Source: Pseudoalteromonas sp. T1lg88 (GTDB lineage: Bacteria > Pseudomonadota > Gammaproteobacteria > Enterobacterales > Alteromonadaceae). From it: a DNA stretch of 64,000 nt. The number at the start of each line of letters is the position of its first letter. The first letter of the stretch is position 1. Below are positions 8,745 through 19,458 of the stretch, piece by piece. The DNA lies in contig NZ_PQCF01000006.1 in the NCBI RefSeq assembly GCF_002964765.1, forward strand, positions 397,910-461,909. Direction: 5' to 3'. A program made the translations under genes and the position numbers. The notes under the pieces were generated by a model that was not told where the DNA came from, made no database searches, and saw nothing but the letters and a program-made list of their open reading frames with translations.

Positions 8745-8900
8745 AGAAAAAGCCGGCTTACCAAATAGCAAGCCGGATATAGCAATCTGGGGAGAAGCTA
8801 TCAATACGCTGTACCATCGCTAAGCGAGTGGCACATCATCAACAGGATGTCCTACAGGATGAGGACGCGCGGACTTTAACAAATCACCCCCCATAAATAA
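8745..8900 (-). ncRNA. Candidate small RNA downstream of polA (Spot 42 position)
   Basis: The 429-base polA-yceI gap has no ORF of substance on the minus strand. It contains a terminator (AAGCCGG / CCGGCTT, 8753-8776, with a T run to 8745) that cannot belong to yceI, which starts at 8675. Upstream lie structured segments: GTCCT/AGGAC near 8850-8870 and a GTGCCA...TGGTAC stem near 8815-8835. In enterics and vibrios Spot 42 (spf) sits right after polA and before engB. The only likeness to Spot 42 itself is a GGTACAG core. Boundaries at the 5' side are uncertain. Confidence 0.35.
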
Positions 8901-9104
8901 ACGCCCCAGCAGCCATTACATGCATATTTAATTCCGTATAAACCAAAAAAAACCAAATATTATACAATTTTACAAAAGGTTAACTATTGGAAAGTTTTTT
9001 CAATAAATTTGCGCAGATACCCGGCCACAACCGATTAAGTGAGGTTAAGTGGGCGGACAGAGGCAGAAAGAATAAGGGGAGCCTCTGCCCCCCTTTGATT
9101 TTAA

Positions 9105-11837
9105 TTAATGTGCTTGTTGCCAGTTATCACCACTGTCGGCTTCGGCAATCAAGGGCACATCCAGCTTGGCAGCGGCGGCCATTAGGTTACAGATCTGCTC
9201 GGTGTAGGCCGGCACATCCTGCTCCTTGATTTCAAACACCAGTTCATCGTGTACCTGCATCAGTATCTTAATGCTGTCCTTGGGTTGTTCTTTTACCCAC
9301 TGATGCACGCTGATCATGGCTTTTTTTATGATATCGGCGGCGGTTCCCTGCATAGGCGCATTAATTGCGGCACGCTCAGCGGCCTTACGACGCGCTCCGT
9401 TACGGGCATTGATCTCAGGCAGATGCAGACGACGACCAAAGAGGGTTTCCACATAGCCTTTTTCGGCGGCGCTTTCGCGGGTGCGCTCCATATACTCTAA
9501 AACGCCGGGGAAGCGTTCAAAGTACTTATCCATATAATGCTGAGCTTCGTGGCGCGGAATATCCAACTGACGGGCTAAACCAAATGCCGACATACCGTAG
9601 ATCAAACCGAAGTTAACGGCCTTGGCCTTACGACGCATATCGCTGGTCACCTCATCAAGCGGCACGGAGAAAACCTCGCTGGCGGTGGCGCTGTGCACAT
9701 CCAGCCCCTCGGCAAAGGCATTCAGCAGGCCTTTATCCTGAGACAGGTGCGCCATAATGCGCAGCTCTATTTGCGAGTAGTCGGCAGCGACTATCTTATA
9801 ACCTGGGCTGGCGACAAAGGCTTCACGGATACGACGGCCCTCTTCCGAACGAATAGGAATATTCTGCAAGTTAGGGTCCGTCGAGCTTAAACGCCCTGTG
9901 GCCGTAACTGCTTGGTGATACGAGGTATGCACCCGCTTAGTTTTCTCATTGACCATCAGCGGCAGCTTATCAGTGTAGGTGGACTTAAGCTTAGATAAAC
10001 CGCGATGTTCGATGATCACTTTAGGCAACGGATAATCGTGCGCCAACTCCTGCAACACCTCTTCGGCGGTTGACGGCGCGCCCTTCGGGGTTTTCTTAAT
10101 AATCGGCAGCTCAAGCTTTTCGAATAAGATGGCCTGGAGCTGCTTGGGTGAGCCAAGGTTAAACTCCTCACCGGCCATATCATAGGCTTCTTTTTCCAGC
10201 TCTTGTAAACGCTCACCTAAGCGCTGCGAGTGCTGAGCCAGCATCTGCGAGTCGATCACCACGCCGGTGCGCTCTATATCGGAAAGCACTTCAACCAGGG
10301 GCAATTCAATATCGCAGAACACCGACTTTAACTTGTCGTCGGCGGCGACCTTAGGCCATAAATGCTGGTGCAAACGCAGGGTAATATCTGCGTCTTCGGC
10401 GGCATAAGGAGCGGCATTCTCCAACTCGATTTGATTAAAGGTCAGCTGCTTTTTACCCTTGCCGGCAATGTCTTCAAAGCTGATATTCTTGTGGCCCAGA
10501 TATTTTAGCGCCAGCGAGTCCATATCATGGCGGGTACCAACGCTGTTAAATACATAAGACTCAAGCATGGTATCGAAGGCGATGCCGTTAAATTCAATGC
10601 CGGCATTGGCTAGTATGCTCTTATCATATTTAAGATTTTGCCCGACCTTGGGCTTATTTTTGTCGCTTAGGATAGGTCCCAGCTTGGCCAGGATCAGTTC
10701 TAACGGCAATTGCTCCGGCGCTCCCGGATAGTCATGGGTTATGGGTAAATAGGCAGCCTCGCCCACTTCCACGGCAAAGCTCATACCCACTAACTGCGCC
10801 TGCATATAGTCCACACTTGTGGTTTCGGTATCAAAGGCGATCAGCTCGGCATCTTGTAACTTCTTCACCCAGGTATCCAGCTGCGCTTCGGTCAAGATGG
10901 TTTCATAATGGGCGTCTGCTTTTGGTACTTCCTGCACCTCGGTAGGAGCGTCCAGGTGAGTGTCTGTGTCCGTGCCCTTATCCAGCAATTCACCAAGCCA
11001 ACGGCGGAACTCACATTCGCCATAAAGCCTAATCAATGCATCCGTATCCGGTGCAAGCAACTTAAGCTGCTCTAAGTCTTCTTCCACTTCCACATCAAGC
11101 TTGATGGTCGCCAGCTCGTAGCTCAATGGCAGTTGACCAACGGCATTGCGTAACTTTTCACCAATTTTGCCTTTGATCTCATCGGCGTGCTCAATAACCC
11201 CTTGCAGAGAGTCGAATTGATCCAACCACTTCACCGCGGTTTTCGGACCACAACCTTCAACACCCGGGATGTTATCAACCTTATCTCCCATCAGCGCCAG
11301 GTAATCGATAATGCGCTCAGGGCCAACACCGAACTTCTCCTTCACCGAGTCGGGATCGGAAATACTGTTGGTCATGGTGTTGATCAGGGTGACATGCTCG
11401 TTCACCAACTGCGCCATGTCTTTATCACCGGTTGAGATCAACACGTGGCGTTTTTGTTCGCTGGCGATGCGCGCATAGGTGCCGATAACATCATCGGCTT
11501 CTACACCTTCAATGCTGATCAGCGGAAAACCCATGGCACGGATAATATCGTGCAAGGGGGCAATCTGGCTGCGCAGATCATCTGGCATAGGCGGACGATG
11601 CGCCTTGTATTCGCTGTACATATCGTTGCGGAAGGTTTTGCCCTTGGCATCAAACACCACCACCATATGCGATGGGTCGTATTGCTTCACCAGACTTTTC
11701 AGCATATTCACCACACCATAGATGGCACCTGTGGCTTCGCCTTTGGAGTTGGTTAAATGCGGTGGCGCATGATAGGCACGAAATAAATAGGAGGAACCGT
11801 CAACTAAGATAAGCGGATTTTCAGGGATTTGCGCCAT
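9105..11837 (-). CDS. polA: DNA polymerase I
   Basis: Pol I performs Okazaki-fragment maturation and excision-repair synthesis. The 910-residue protein contains an N-terminal 5'-3' exonuclease domain ([16 protein letters not shown] at the start; [43 protein letters not shown]), and a 3'-5' exonuclease domain with intact acidic residues ([21 protein letters not shown]). The polymerase domain follows, with motif [10 protein letters not shown]-helix [12 protein letters not shown] and motif [11 protein letters not shown]. Length matches the 928-residue E. coli enzyme. All catalytic motifs are present. Confidence 0.97.
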   Translation of the reverse strand: MAQIPENPLILVDGSSYLFRAYHAPPHLTNSKGEATGAIYGVVNMLKSLVKQYDPSHMVVVFDAKGKTFRNDMYSEYKAHRPPMPDDLRSQIAPLHDIIRAMGFPLISIEGVEADDVIGTYARIASEQKRHVLISTGDKDMAQLVNEHVTLINTMTNSISDPDSVKEKFGVGPERIIDYLALMGDKVDNIPGVEGCGPKTAVKWLDQFDSLQGVIEHADEIKGKIGEKLRNAVGQLPLSYELATIKLDVEVEEDLEQLKLLAPDTDALIRLYGECEFRRWLGELLDKGTDTDTHLDAPTEVQEVPKADAHYETILTEAQLDTWVKKLQDAELIAFDTETTSVDYMQAQLVGMSFAVEVGEAAYLPITHDYPGAPEQLPLELILAKLGPILSDKNKPKVGQNLKYDKSILANAGIEFNGIAFDTMLESYVFNSVGTRHDMDSLALKYLGHKNISFEDIAGKGKKQLTFNQIELENAAPYAAEDADITLRLHQHLWPKVAADDKLKSVFCDIELPLVEVLSDIERTGVVIDSQMLAQHSQRLGERLQELEKEAYDMAGEEFNLGSPKQLQAILFEKLELPIIKKTPKGAPSTAEEVLQELAHDYPLPKVIIEHRGLSKLKSTYTDKLPLMVNEKTKRVHTSYHQAVTATGRLSSTDPNLQNIPIRSEEGRRIREAFVASPGYKIVAADYSQIELRIMAHLSQDKGLLNAFAEGLDVHSATASEVFSVPLDEVTSDMRRKAKAVNFGLIYGMSAFGLARQLDIPRHEAQHYMDKYFERFPGVLEYMERTRESAAEKGYVETLFGRRLHLPEINARNGARRKAAERAAINAPMQGTAADIIKKAMISVHQWVKEQPKDSIKILMQVHDELVFEIKEQDVPAYTEQICNLMAAAAKLDVPLIAEADSGDNWQQAH

Positions 11838-12414
11838 TTTTCAGCACTCAATTAGGGTAATTGCTAATGGCTAAAGGATGCCATAAGGCGACTAAGAAAA
11901 CGAGCAGCAAAATGGTGCAAACCGTCTTTACGCTGAGTTTTAAGATCTGATCTTGGCCTATTTATTATCGATATGCTGGCCGGCCCTAAATGATCGGGGC
12001 AAAGCCGCTTAGCAAGCGCCTGAGAAATGTACTATTAGGGCGCAGTTGCACCATGATAAGCTGTGGATAACTTTGTAGATAAAAAGCACGAGAAAATATC
12101 CGAAGTCATAAAACTGACATCAGATTAAATTTAACTTTTTGTTTTTTAACGAAAAAAAGAAGAAACTCCGTATCTTATTTTCTTATTATTTTTTATATCC
12201 ATTGTGGAAACCGGTTATTTGTGGGTCGTTTTTAGAGTAACCCTTCTAAATAACCAGCTAAGCATTCTAGCATAATGGATCAAAGATCCCAGCGATCCTT
12301 TATAACTTTTTTCTCATAAGCTATCGTTCATAAAGCATAAATGAGCATTGACGGGAGCTGGCTTAGCTGGCTACCTTACTGTTTTAGTTATTTTTCAGTT
12401 AGGAATTCAAAGTT
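11838..12414. other. Intergenic region between polA and elbB, no gene seen
   Basis: These 577 bases separate divergent polA and elbB and must hold both promoters. They are AT-rich from 12120 to 12200. I see one perfect DnaA box (TTATCCACA on the minus strand, 12062-12070), six GATC sites, AAGATC-T-GATCTT at 11942-11954, and a direct repeat of AGCTGGCT near 12356-12373. No ORF, tRNA or terminator is convincing. Confidence 0.5.
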
Positions 12415-13065
12415 ATGACCAAGGTAGCGATCATCCTTAGCGGCTGTGGTGTATTTGATGGGGCCGAAATTCATGAGTCGGTATTAACCCTGCTTTATCT
12501 CGATCAAGCCGGAGCCCAGTACCAGTGCTTTGCTCCCAATATCAACCAACATCATGTGCTTAACCACCTAACCGGCGAAGAGCAAGCGCAAACCCGTAAC
12601 GTGCTTGAAGAAGCGGCGCGTATTGCCCGCGGTGAGATCCTGGATCTAAAAGAACTGAATGTCGATGACTACGATGCCCTGGTGGTGCCCGGCGGCTTTG
12701 GCGCCGCAAAAAATCTCTGCGACTTCGCCTTAAAAGGCGTAAACAGCAGCCTTAATAGCGATGTTGAGCGTGTATGTAAGGCCTTCGCCGAACAGCATAA
12801 ACCCGCCGCCTACTTATGCATTGCCCCGGCGCTTATCGCCCACATCTACCCCCAGGGTACCAAGGCGACCATAGGTAATGATGCCGATACTGCTGCCGCC
12901 CTAACGGCACTCGGCGCCGAACATGTAGCATGCAGTGTTGATAACATAGTGGTTGATGAGCAGGCCAAGGTGGTGTCCACTCCGGCTTATATGTTGGCGG
13001 GATCTATTAAAGAAGCGGCCAGCGGCATTGAAAAGGCAATCAACAAGTTGCTTAGCCTGATTTAA
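12415..13065 (+). CDS. elbB: Isoprenoid biosynthesis glyoxalase ElbB
   Basis: This 216-residue DJ-1/PfpI-superfamily protein has the N-terminal ILSGCGVFDGAEIHES, the loop VVPGGFGAAKNL, and the nucleophile-elbow region AYLCIAPALIAHI, in which the cysteine is followed by Ile-Ala. E. coli ElbB has weak glyoxalase activity on glyoxal and was linked to isoprenoid synthesis by copurification and genetics; its true substrate is open. It is a monocistron, preceded by TTAGGAATTCAAAGTT as the likely ribosome-binding region. Confidence 0.92.
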   Translation: MTKVAIILSGCGVFDGAEIHESVLTLLYLDQAGAQYQCFAPNINQHHVLNHLTGEEQAQTRNVLEEAARIARGEILDLKELNVDDYDALVVPGGFGAAKNLCDFALKGVNSSLNSDVERVCKAFAEQHKPAAYLCIAPALIAHIYPQGTKATIGNDADTAAALTALGAEHVACSVDNIVVDEQAKVVSTPAYMLAGSIKEAASGIEKAINKLLSLI

Positions 13066-13113
13066 TCGCTGAGCAAAAAACAAGCAATGGCAAGTTAAAA
13101 TTTGCGCTAAAGC

Positions 13114-13160
13114 ATAAAATGCCTACTTTTTAACACATTAATAAAGGCTAGGCATTTTAT
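13114..13160. repeat. 12-bp perfect inverted repeat after elbB
   Basis: ATAAAATGCCTA (13114-13125) and TAGGCATTTTAT (13149-13160) are exact complements with a 23-base AT-rich loop. It may act as an elbB transcript end or as an operator ahead of the cytochrome c5 gene; there is no clean T run. Confidence 0.45.
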
Positions 13161-13242
13161 AAATTGTTTGGCGAGGTTATACTTTGCCGATATTTCGTCA
13201 CCCGGTCACTTTGACCGTTAGCATCCGAATGAGCAAAGAAAC

Positions 13243-13635
13243 ATGAAGAAACTATCTGCCGCATTGTTATTGTTATCCACCGCTGTATACGCACAGCCTC
13301 AAGACAACGCTATGACCGAAGAAGCGATCAAGAAACGTCTTCAGCCTATTGGCGAGGTTTACCTAGCTGGTCAAACTGCTGCCGTTGATACCGCACCTGC
13401 CGGTCCGCGCAGTGGTGAACAAGTGTATCAGGCTTCATGTTTCGCGTGTCACGGCTCGGGCGCACTAGGTGCACCGAAAACAGCGGCCGATTGGGAGCCT
13501 CGTCTAGCTAAGGGTGCCGACACTCTGCTTAACCATGCCATCAACGGTTTTAACGCCATGCCACCTCGCGGTACTTGCATGGATTGTTCTGATGATGAGA
13601 TCCAAGCCGCTATCGATTTTATGACTAAGCAGTAA
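13243..13635 (+). CDS. Cytochrome c5
   Basis: This 130-residue monohaem c-type cytochrome has a signal peptide (MKKLSAALLLLSTAVYA), the haem motif CFACHGSGALGAPK, a likely distal Met in INGFNAMPPRG, and the CMDCSDDE cysteine pair that forms the disulphide typical of cytochrome c5. It is a periplasmic electron carrier to terminal oxidases or denitrification enzymes. Short intergenic spaces and its own terminator indicate a single-gene unit. Confidence 0.92.
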   Translation: MKKLSAALLLLSTAVYAQPQDNAMTEEAIKKRLQPIGEVYLAGQTAAVDTAPAGPRSGEQVYQASCFACHGSGALGAPKTAADWEPRLAKGADTLLNHAINGFNAMPPRGTCMDCSDDEIQAAIDFMTKQ

Positions 13636-13660
13636 GCGCTTAGCACCTAACATCTTGTTT

Positions 13661-13685
13661 AAAGGGAGGCTTTGCCTCCCTTTTT
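13661..13685 (+). terminator. Terminator of cytochrome c5 gene
   Basis: AAAGGGAGGC, loop TTT, GCCTCCCTTTTT, starting 25 bases after the stop. Confidence 0.9.
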
Positions 13686-13741
13686 GTTATCTGACTTCCT
13701 TGACCTAGGTTACAAAAGGTGAAATATTCAACGGTTAAGAT

Positions 13742-16327
13742 TTGGTCAAAAACCTAGTGATGCGTTCAGTGGATGAGTGTTCAGTAAATAAGTTGCGCAA
13801 GCAAAACAAGCGCCTAAAGGAACTGCTGCAAAAATATAAGCATCAGCATCATTTGCAGTATGCACTTATTGGCCTATCTGAGCAGGCCAGTACTCATCCG
13901 GATCTTAATTCCTTTTACCCAGCCATTCGGCAGCTCCTGGCCGATTATGTTCCCAGTAAGAACTTCTATGTGGTGTTGCAAAACCCCATTTCAGGGTTAC
14001 TTGAGCTCTCCTATTTTGTCGATCAAAAAGATGCTCCGTCGCATCCGGAACTTACCGAGCAGCATTTTGAGCAAAGCCTCACCGGCTATGTGTTTCGGTC
14101 CCAGGCTACGGCGTACTTTAATCGAGCCACCATGGCAGCGGCGGCGGCAGAAGGTAAATTTAACTTACATGGCACCCGCTCCGAGCATTGGTTAGGTGTG
14201 CCCATATATCAAGACACCCAGGTGATTGGTGTCATGGTGTCGCAAAGTTACGAGCAAGAGCTTGGCTATAGCAAGGAACAAATAGAGCTATTCGAGGTGA
14301 TTGCCCTGTATCTGGCCACCGCCATAGAGCGGGTAAAAAAGCGCGAGCTCTTAGAACGTCAGGTGGAGCAGCGCACCCTGGCGCTCACACAAAGCAATCA
14401 CGCCCTCAATGAAGAAATAACCCAGCGTAAAAAAGCGCTGGAGCGCCAACAAACCCTGTTTCAAATTGCCGAGCTGGCCACACAGGCGATCAATATAGAT
14501 GATGTGTATTACCAGGTGCATCAAATAATGAAGAGCATCACCTATGCCCAAAACCTCTATATCGCCCTCTATGATAATGACAAAAACTGGCTGACCTTTC
14601 CCTACGCCGTCGATGAAAGCGACCCTGATTTTAGCCCTCGCTCCTTTGCCAAAGGCTACAGTGAGTTAGTGCTTACCAGTAAAAAATGCCAGTTGATCAG
14701 CCGTGAACGTGGCGATCAACTCTGTAAGCAAGGCCTGGTTGAACCCACCCGCGCTCTCACCAGTACAGGGCGCTGCACCAGCTGGCTGGGTGCACCACTA
14801 AAAACCGCGCAGGGAGTTATTGGCTTGATCGTCTGTCAGGCCTACAACAATAAATATGAGTTTGTGCAAGAAGATGTTGAGCTGATCGCCTATGTTTCCA
14901 ATCAGATTGCCAACGTTTTGCAAAACCAGCTATCGCAACAGGCCTTAAGGCTAAGTCACCAGCAATTGGAGCTGCGCGTGGCCGAAAAAACCAAGGAGTT
15001 GCGCCAGGCTAATATCCATCTGCAATTGCAAATAGACGAACGCCGTAAAATAGAACAGCAGCTGTATCATGACGCTCATCATGATGCCCTCACCAGGCTG
15101 CCCAATCGCAGCCTCTTTATCGCCCAGCTCGAACGCACCCTGGCGCATTCTCAGCACCTACCCGAGCAGAATTTTGCCGTGCTTTTTATCGATCTCGATA
15201 AGTTTAAAGAGATCAATGATCAACTCGGGCACCAGTTTGGCGATCAATTCCTGATAGCCGTGGCCACCAAACTAAAGCAATGCGTACGTGAGCACGATTT
15301 GATCGCCCGTTTGGGCGGCGATGAATTTGTTGTCTTACTGTCGCGCTTGCAAGACAGACAACAGGCTGAGGATGTAGCCAAGCGTATTATCGCGGTGATG
15401 CAACAGCCTTTTTGCTATCAAGGCAGCTGTATTCAGGGTGGCGCCAGTATCGGCATTACCTATAGCGATGCCGGGTATAGCGATATAGATGAGGTGATCC
15501 GCGACGCCGATGCCGCCATGTATTATGCCAAACAAAGTGGTAAAGGGCGCTTTGAGTTTTATCATCCCCTGCTCAATTACGCCGAGGTGCAAGCGCACGG
15601 CCAAAACGAACACCATTTAATGGACTTACACACCCATTTTCAAAGCAGTCAGGTGCTTGATGCCGAGCAGCAGCCAATTTGCCAGTTGCTCAGCGCCTAC
15701 GGCGAACATCCGGTGCTCGGCAGCACCAGTTTTGAGCAACTTAAGCGCTTTAGCAGCGACAGCTATATGCTCGCCAAGGTAGAACTCAAGTTACTGCAAT
15801 ATGGTTTTGCCGAGCATAATAACCAGGGCTTAACCCTGCTTAAGTGCTCAACGGTGTTACTTGAAGATGAGCATTTCAAGAGTTTGTATTCTTGGATCAG
15901 TCAACTCGATATTATCGAGCATTTATGCCTGTTGTTTGATGAGCCGGAATTGAGTTGTGCCAGTGCCAAGCAACTGCACAATCTTGATGCTTTAAGCCAA
16001 AGCGGTGTGTATATCGGCCTGAATAACTTTGCCCAGGAGGGCTGCGAGCTTGGGTTGCTGGCGCAATTCCCCTATTACTGCGTGTTACTGAGCAACAACT
16101 TTAGTCGCCGCCTGTTACCAGAGCCAAACTATGCGCTTATTCTGCAAGGCATACTGGCGCTGACCAAAGAGGCGCACTGTAAACTGATGACCAAAAGCCC
16201 GGACTCCCAGGCCGAGCGCGATAAACTGGAGCGCCTGGGCATTGAATACTTTATCGGCCAACGCTCACCACTGACACAGCAAAGGCCGTTAAGTCAGTTT
16301 ACTTCTTTAACATCGCCCGTAAGTTAG
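13742..16327 (+). CDS. GAF-GAF-GGDEF diguanylate cyclase with degenerate EAL-like C-terminus
   Basis: 861 residues, soluble. The order is an N-terminal coiled coil (about 10-35), GAF-like sensor (about 40-195), coiled coil (about 200-240), second GAF (about 245-400), long coiled coil (about 400-445), GGDEF domain (about 450-610) with intact RLGGDEF at about 520-528, and an RxxD inhibitory I-site (REHD) five residues before it. It should make cyclic di-GMP with product inhibition. The last 220 residues keep an EAL-domain outline ([30 protein letters not shown]) but lack the EAL motif, the DD pair and the catalytic lysine, so phosphodiesterase activity is unlikely. The start could also be the ATG at 13760. 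The 3' end overlaps rep by 29 bases. Confidence 0.88.
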   Translation: MVKNLVMRSVDECSVNKLRKQNKRLKELLQKYKHQHHLQYALIGLSEQASTHPDLNSFYPAIRQLLADYVPSKNFYVVLQNPISGLLELSYFVDQKDAPSHPELTEQHFEQSLTGYVFRSQATAYFNRATMAAAAAEGKFNLHGTRSEHWLGVPIYQDTQVIGVMVSQSYEQELGYSKEQIELFEVIALYLATAIERVKKRELLERQVEQRTLALTQSNHALNEEITQRKKALERQQTLFQIAELATQAINIDDVYYQVHQIMKSITYAQNLYIALYDNDKNWLTFPYAVDESDPDFSPRSFAKGYSELVLTSKKCQLISRERGDQLCKQGLVEPTRALTSTGRCTSWLGAPLKTAQGVIGLIVCQAYNNKYEFVQEDVELIAYVSNQIANVLQNQLSQQALRLSHQQLELRVAEKTKELRQANIHLQLQIDERRKIEQQLYHDAHHDALTRLPNRSLFIAQLERTLAHSQHLPEQNFAVLFIDLDKFKEINDQLGHQFGDQFLIAVATKLKQCVREHDLIARLGGDEFVVLLSRLQDRQQAEDVAKRIIAVMQQPFCYQGSCIQGGASIGITYSDAGYSDIDEVIRDADAAMYYAKQSGKGRFEFYHPLLNYAEVQAHGQNEHHLMDLHTHFQSSQVLDAEQQPICQLLSAYGEHPVLGSTSFEQLKRFSSDSYMLAKVELKLLQYGFAEHNNQGLTLLKCSTVLLEDEHFKSLYSWISQLDIIEHLCLLFDEPELSCASAKQLHNLDALSQSGVYIGLNNFAQEGCELGLLAQFPYYCVLLSNNFSRRLLPEPNYALILQGILALTKEAHCKLMTKSPDSQAERDKLERLGIEYFIGQRSPLTQQRPLSQFTSLTSPVS

Positions 16328-18311
16328 CGACCCGCGCCTGCCCTTGCTGCATACGCTGCTCCTGGTTTTGCGGCGGCTTTCGCGCCTCAAAGGCAAGATC
16401 CTGCTGCGGCAATTCCTCAACAAAGCGACTGATCTCCGGGGTGATCACCTCACCGAATTGGCGACGATTTTTGGCATAGGTCATCACCAATTCCTGCTGC
16501 GCTCGGGTAATACCCACATAGGCTAAGCGGCGTTCTTCTTCAACATTATCCTCATCGATACTGCTTTGATGCGGCAATAAGCCCTCTTCCATGCCCACCA
16601 TAAACACATAAGGGAACTCCAACCCCTTGGAGGCATGCAGGGTCAGCAATTGCACCGCATCGCTGTCGTCCTCTTCCTCGTTACGCTCCATCATATCGCG
16701 CAGCGCCAGCTTGGTGACCACCTCGGGCAAAGTTAAAGGCTCATTATCGGCATCGCCGGTAAGCATATCTGTGATCCAGCGATACAGCTCGGAGACGTTC
16801 TTCATACGCATCTCGGCGGCCTTGGCACTGGTCGAGGTTTCGTACAAATAGGCTTCGTAGTTTATCTGGCGCACCAGATCCTTGACCGCCTCCAGGGTGT
16901 CGCTGCGCTGGGCATTGTCGGCCAGCTCCACCACCCAGCGGGCAAAGCCCATCAAGGCATTAAAGCCACGCCCCTGTAAACGCCCAGCCAGCTCGGGCTC
17001 AAAACAGGCGGCAAACAAGCTAATGTGCTTTTCATTGGCCAAGCTACCCAACTTTTCCAAGGTCACCGGGCCGATTTCCCGTTTCGGTGTATTGACGATA
17101 CGCAAAAACGCATTGTCATCATCCTGATTCACCAGCAGGCGCAGATAGGCCATCATGTCCTTGATTTCCGCACGGGCGAAAAACGACATGCCGCCGCTGA
17201 TCTTGTAGGGAATACGGTTGCTCATCAGCGCCTTTTCAAATAACCGGGCCTGGTGGTTACCGCGATACAGGATGGCGTAATCCTTGTAATTAGTGCGCTT
17301 GGTAAACTTATGGGAGATGATCTCAGCCACCACCCGCTCTGCCTCATGTTCCTCATCCCGGGTGGCGATAACCTTGATCTCCTCGCCATAATTGAGCTCA
17401 CTAAAGAGTTTTTTATCAAAGACATGAGGGTTATTGGCGATCAGTATATTGGCCGCCTTAAGGATGCGTCCGGCACTGCGGTAGTTTTGTTCCAGCTTGA
17501 TCAGACGCAAGCCTGGAAAGTCCTTACTGAGCAGCACTAGGTTTTGTGGTTTGGCACCACGCCAGGAATAAATGGATTGGTCGTCGTCGCCTACCACGGT
17601 AAAGCGGGCGCGCTGCCCCACCAAGAGTTTTACCAACTGATATTGGCTGGTGTTAGTATCCTGATATTCATCCACCAGCAGATAACGAAACCGGTTTTGC
17701 CAGCGCTCACGCACCTCGGCATTGGAACCCAGCAACAGGGTTGGGATCATAATGAGATCGTCAAAGTCCATGGCATTATAGGCGCGCAACTGAGTTTGAT
17801 AGCGGGCATAGAGCTGAGCAAACAGCGCCTTTTGCGGCTCTCTAGCCATGGCAATGGCCTGCGGCGGCAGGATCAACTCGTTTTTCCAATCGCCAATCTG
17901 CATTTTCAGCAGATTGAGTAAATCTTTATCCCCTTGCAATTCATCGGCGGTCAGCTCATTAAGCAGCTGATTGGTATCCTGATCATCAAACAGGGAAAAG
18001 CCCGCCTTAAAGCCTAAGGTCTTCAGCTCTTTTTTAATGATCTCCAAACCCAAGGTATGAAAGGTCGATACCCACAAACCCTTGGCCTCTTGCTTGCCCA
18101 AGGTTTGCGCCACCCGCTCACGCATTTCCCGCGCCGCCTTGTTGGTAAAGGTCACCGCAGCAATATTTCGCGCCTGATACTGACAGTTTTGCACCAGGTG
18201 GGCGATTTTATTGGTAATAACCCGGGTTTTACCCGAGCCGGCGCCGGCCAACACCAGGCAGGGTCCGCTAATGTACTTTACCGCTTCATTTTGCTGGGGA
18301 TTGAGCTTCAT
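16299..18311 (-). CDS. rep: ATP-dependent DNA helicase Rep
   Basis: Rep is a superfamily 1A 3'-5' helicase that assists replication forks through protein barriers. About 670 residues starting [11 protein letters not shown] (ATG at 18311, two codons inside a longer ORF, matching the family start). It shows Walker A AGAGSGKT, motif Ia [10 protein letters not shown], motif [10 protein letters not shown], motif [18 protein letters not shown], motif IV QNYRS, motif [15 protein letters not shown] and motif VI YVGITRA. It is convergent with the GGDEF gene, overlapping by 29 bases. Confidence 0.96.
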   Translation of the reverse strand: MKLNPQQNEAVKYISGPCLVLAGAGSGKTRVITNKIAHLVQNCQYQARNIAAVTFTNKAAREMRERVAQTLGKQEAKGLWVSTFHTLGLEIIKKELKTLGFKAGFSLFDDQDTNQLLNELTADELQGDKDLLNLLKMQIGDWKNELILPPQAIAMAREPQKALFAQLYARYQTQLRAYNAMDFDDLIMIPTLLLGSNAEVRERWQNRFRYLLVDEYQDTNTSQYQLVKLLVGQRARFTVVGDDDQSIYSWRGAKPQNLVLLSKDFPGLRLIKLEQNYRSAGRILKAANILIANNPHVFDKKLFSELNYGEEIKVIATRDEEHEAERVVAEIISHKFTKRTNYKDYAILYRGNHQARLFEKALMSNRIPYKISGGMSFFARAEIKDMMAYLRLLVNQDDDNAFLRIVNTPKREIGPVTLEKLGSLANEKHISLFAACFEPELAGRLQGRGFNALMGFARWVVELADNAQRSDTLEAVKDLVRQINYEAYLYETSTSAKAAEMRMKNVSELYRWITDMLTGDADNEPLTLPEVVTKLALRDMMERNEEEDDSDAVQLLTLHASKGLEFPYVFMVGMEEGLLPHQSSIDEDNVEEERRLAYVGITRAQQELVMTYAKNRRQFGEVITPEISRFVEELPQQDLAFEARKPPQNQEQRMQQGQARVANLRAMLKK

Positions 18312-18434
18312 AAACACTAATTTAAATCACATGGGACCGGCTATTTTAGCCTATCTGGGAGCGCGATACAGCCATGATAGGCAGGGCTTGGGAAATTAGT
18401 TACACTTAGGGCAGATAAAGATAGGAGCCAGAAC

Positions 18435-18707
18435 ATGATTAACCCGAGCAAAATTGAAGAAATCGCCCGCCAAATAGGCAGCAACATGCCCAAGGGCATG
18501 CGCGATATCGCCGAGAATTTTGAGAACAAAACCAAGCAGGTACTGCAAAACAAACTGGCGGAAATGGACTTTGTCAGCCGCGAAGAATTCGATATTCAAA
18601 GCCAGGTGCTGGTGCGCACGCGCGAAAAACTAACCGCATTGGAAGAGAAAGTAGTTGCGCTTGAAGCCATGCTGGCAGCACAAGCGAAAGACGCTGACGC
18701 AGAGTAA
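18435..18707 (+). CDS. ubiK: Ubiquinone biosynthesis accessory factor UbiK
   Basis: This 90-residue BMFP-domain protein (MINPSKIEEIARQIGSNMPKGM) has an amphipathic N-terminal helix and a C-terminal coiled coil (REKLTALEEKVVALEAMLAA). UbiK binds UbiJ and is needed for efficient aerobic ubiquinone synthesis; it forms trimers and associates with membranes. It is preceded by a good GGAG ribosome site. In many gammaproteobacteria yifB (comM) follows directly; here it does not, and a comM remnant lies near 60.2 kb. Confidence 0.92.
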   Translation: MINPSKIEEIARQIGSNMPKGMRDIAENFENKTKQVLQNKLAEMDFVSREEFDIQSQVLVRTREKLTALEEKVVALEAMLAAQAKDADAE

Positions 18708-18779
18708 GCTTTCTCTAGCTTTCGTGGTACACCAACCACTGATGCCGTTGTTAATATCTTGGCGCGGTTGCGACGACAC

Positions 18780-18806
18780 CTTAGGGGCGGTTTACGCCCC
18801 CCTAAG
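18780..18806. repeat. Stable GC-rich hairpin in the ubiK downstream gap
   Basis: CTTAGGGGCG...CGCCCCCCTAAG pairs along its length with one bulged C. There is no T run, so it is not a standard terminator. The remainder of 18708-19026 holds no gene I can support. The hairpin looks like part of a structured intergenic repeat extending over about 18720-18840. Confidence 0.4.
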
Positions 18807-19026
18807 AACCCCAAGACGCCCCAACATTGCATGATTACCTCAACGCGCTACGAGAAATGAACGTAACCAACATGCCCAGGACGTCCATAAATTGTTCCCT
18901 TCAACCTAGTTTCTTTCACTTTCCATCTGATTTAACATGAATTTTTACTTTCATTAGTGAAACCTCATTTGTTTAATGCTCCTACCTTACAAGGTAGGCA
19001 AGCTTGCAAGGTCTCATTAATACCCT

Positions 19027-19033
19027 GTTATAC
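19027..19033 (+). other. Integron-type core site (GTTATAC) at left edge of cassette
   Basis: GTTATAC is identical to the R' core at the end of the attC at 19430-19436. The segment between the two G/TT cut points (19028-19430) has the structure of one integron gene cassette. No attC lies immediately to the left, so this is either a secondary insertion site or a decayed attI/attC edge. Confidence 0.6.
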
Positions 19034-19060
19034 GATTTGCAAGTAAGGATGAAACTGAGA

Positions 19061-19315
19061 ATGAAGTTTATTGAATTAGAAGTAAAAACTGCATTTATCG
19101 TGCATGGATTTGATGAGAATAACAAAGAAATAATTGAGAACATTTCGGATGAAGTGTTTGTAAAAAAACTTATATCAATTGATAGAATTCAATCAATAAG
19201 TGAAGAGTATGTTTTGGTTACTTCATCACATAGTCGAGTGATGTATTGGGAATATAAGTGCTCTATGGTCGAGTTAACTAAAAAATTAAAATCTGCTGGA
19301 TTATTAATCGCATAA
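19061..19315 (+). CDS. Integron cassette gene, unknown function (84 aa)
   Basis: The protein starts at the ATG at 19061 (MKFIELEVKTAFIVHGFDEN), with AAGGA 12 bases upstream; in-frame ATGs at 19049 and earlier are possible. It is small, with no signal peptide or membrane segment. The composition (Ile, Lys, Glu, Ser) and AT-rich codons differ from the neighbouring chromosomal genes. The stop codon TAA is the first part of the attC R'' box, as is usual for cassette genes. I do not recognise the family. Confidence 0.7.
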   Translation: MKFIELEVKTAFIVHGFDENNKEIIENISDEVFVKKLISIDRIQSISEEYVLVTSSHSRVMYWEYKCSMVELTKKLKSAGLLIA

Positions 19316-19436
19316 CAAACCGTTCAAGGGGACTGCCAACGCCTGGCGGTTTTTGTGCAAATCGGCACTTGTGATTACGGTTTGTTATTTTGAGTTCAGT
19401 GTTTTACGTTGTCAGCCCCTTAACCGGGCGTTATAC
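19310..19436 (+). other. attC: VCR-like attC recombination site
   Basis: The 127-bp element opens with R'' GCATAAC and ends with R' GTTATAC. It contains CAAGGGGACTGCCAACGC near the left, GTTATTTTGAGTTCAGTGTT in the middle, and GTTGTCAGCCCCTTAACC before GGGCGTTA at the right. This matches the layout and much of the sequence of Vibrio cholerae repeats (VCRs), the attC sites of superintegrons. The two arms can fold into the single-stranded hairpin read by IntI. No integrase gene is in the window. Confidence 0.85.
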
Positions 19437-19458
19437 ATCTTAATAGATGAGAAATTAG

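Noticed and set aside
12062..12070. Replication origin near polA
   Set aside because: Only one DnaA box and no dnaA, gidA or mioC genes, so not an origin.
18596..18832. 78-codon minus-strand ORF antisense to ubiK
   Set aside because: It is mostly antisense to a conserved gene and its start lies in a hairpin region; likely chance.
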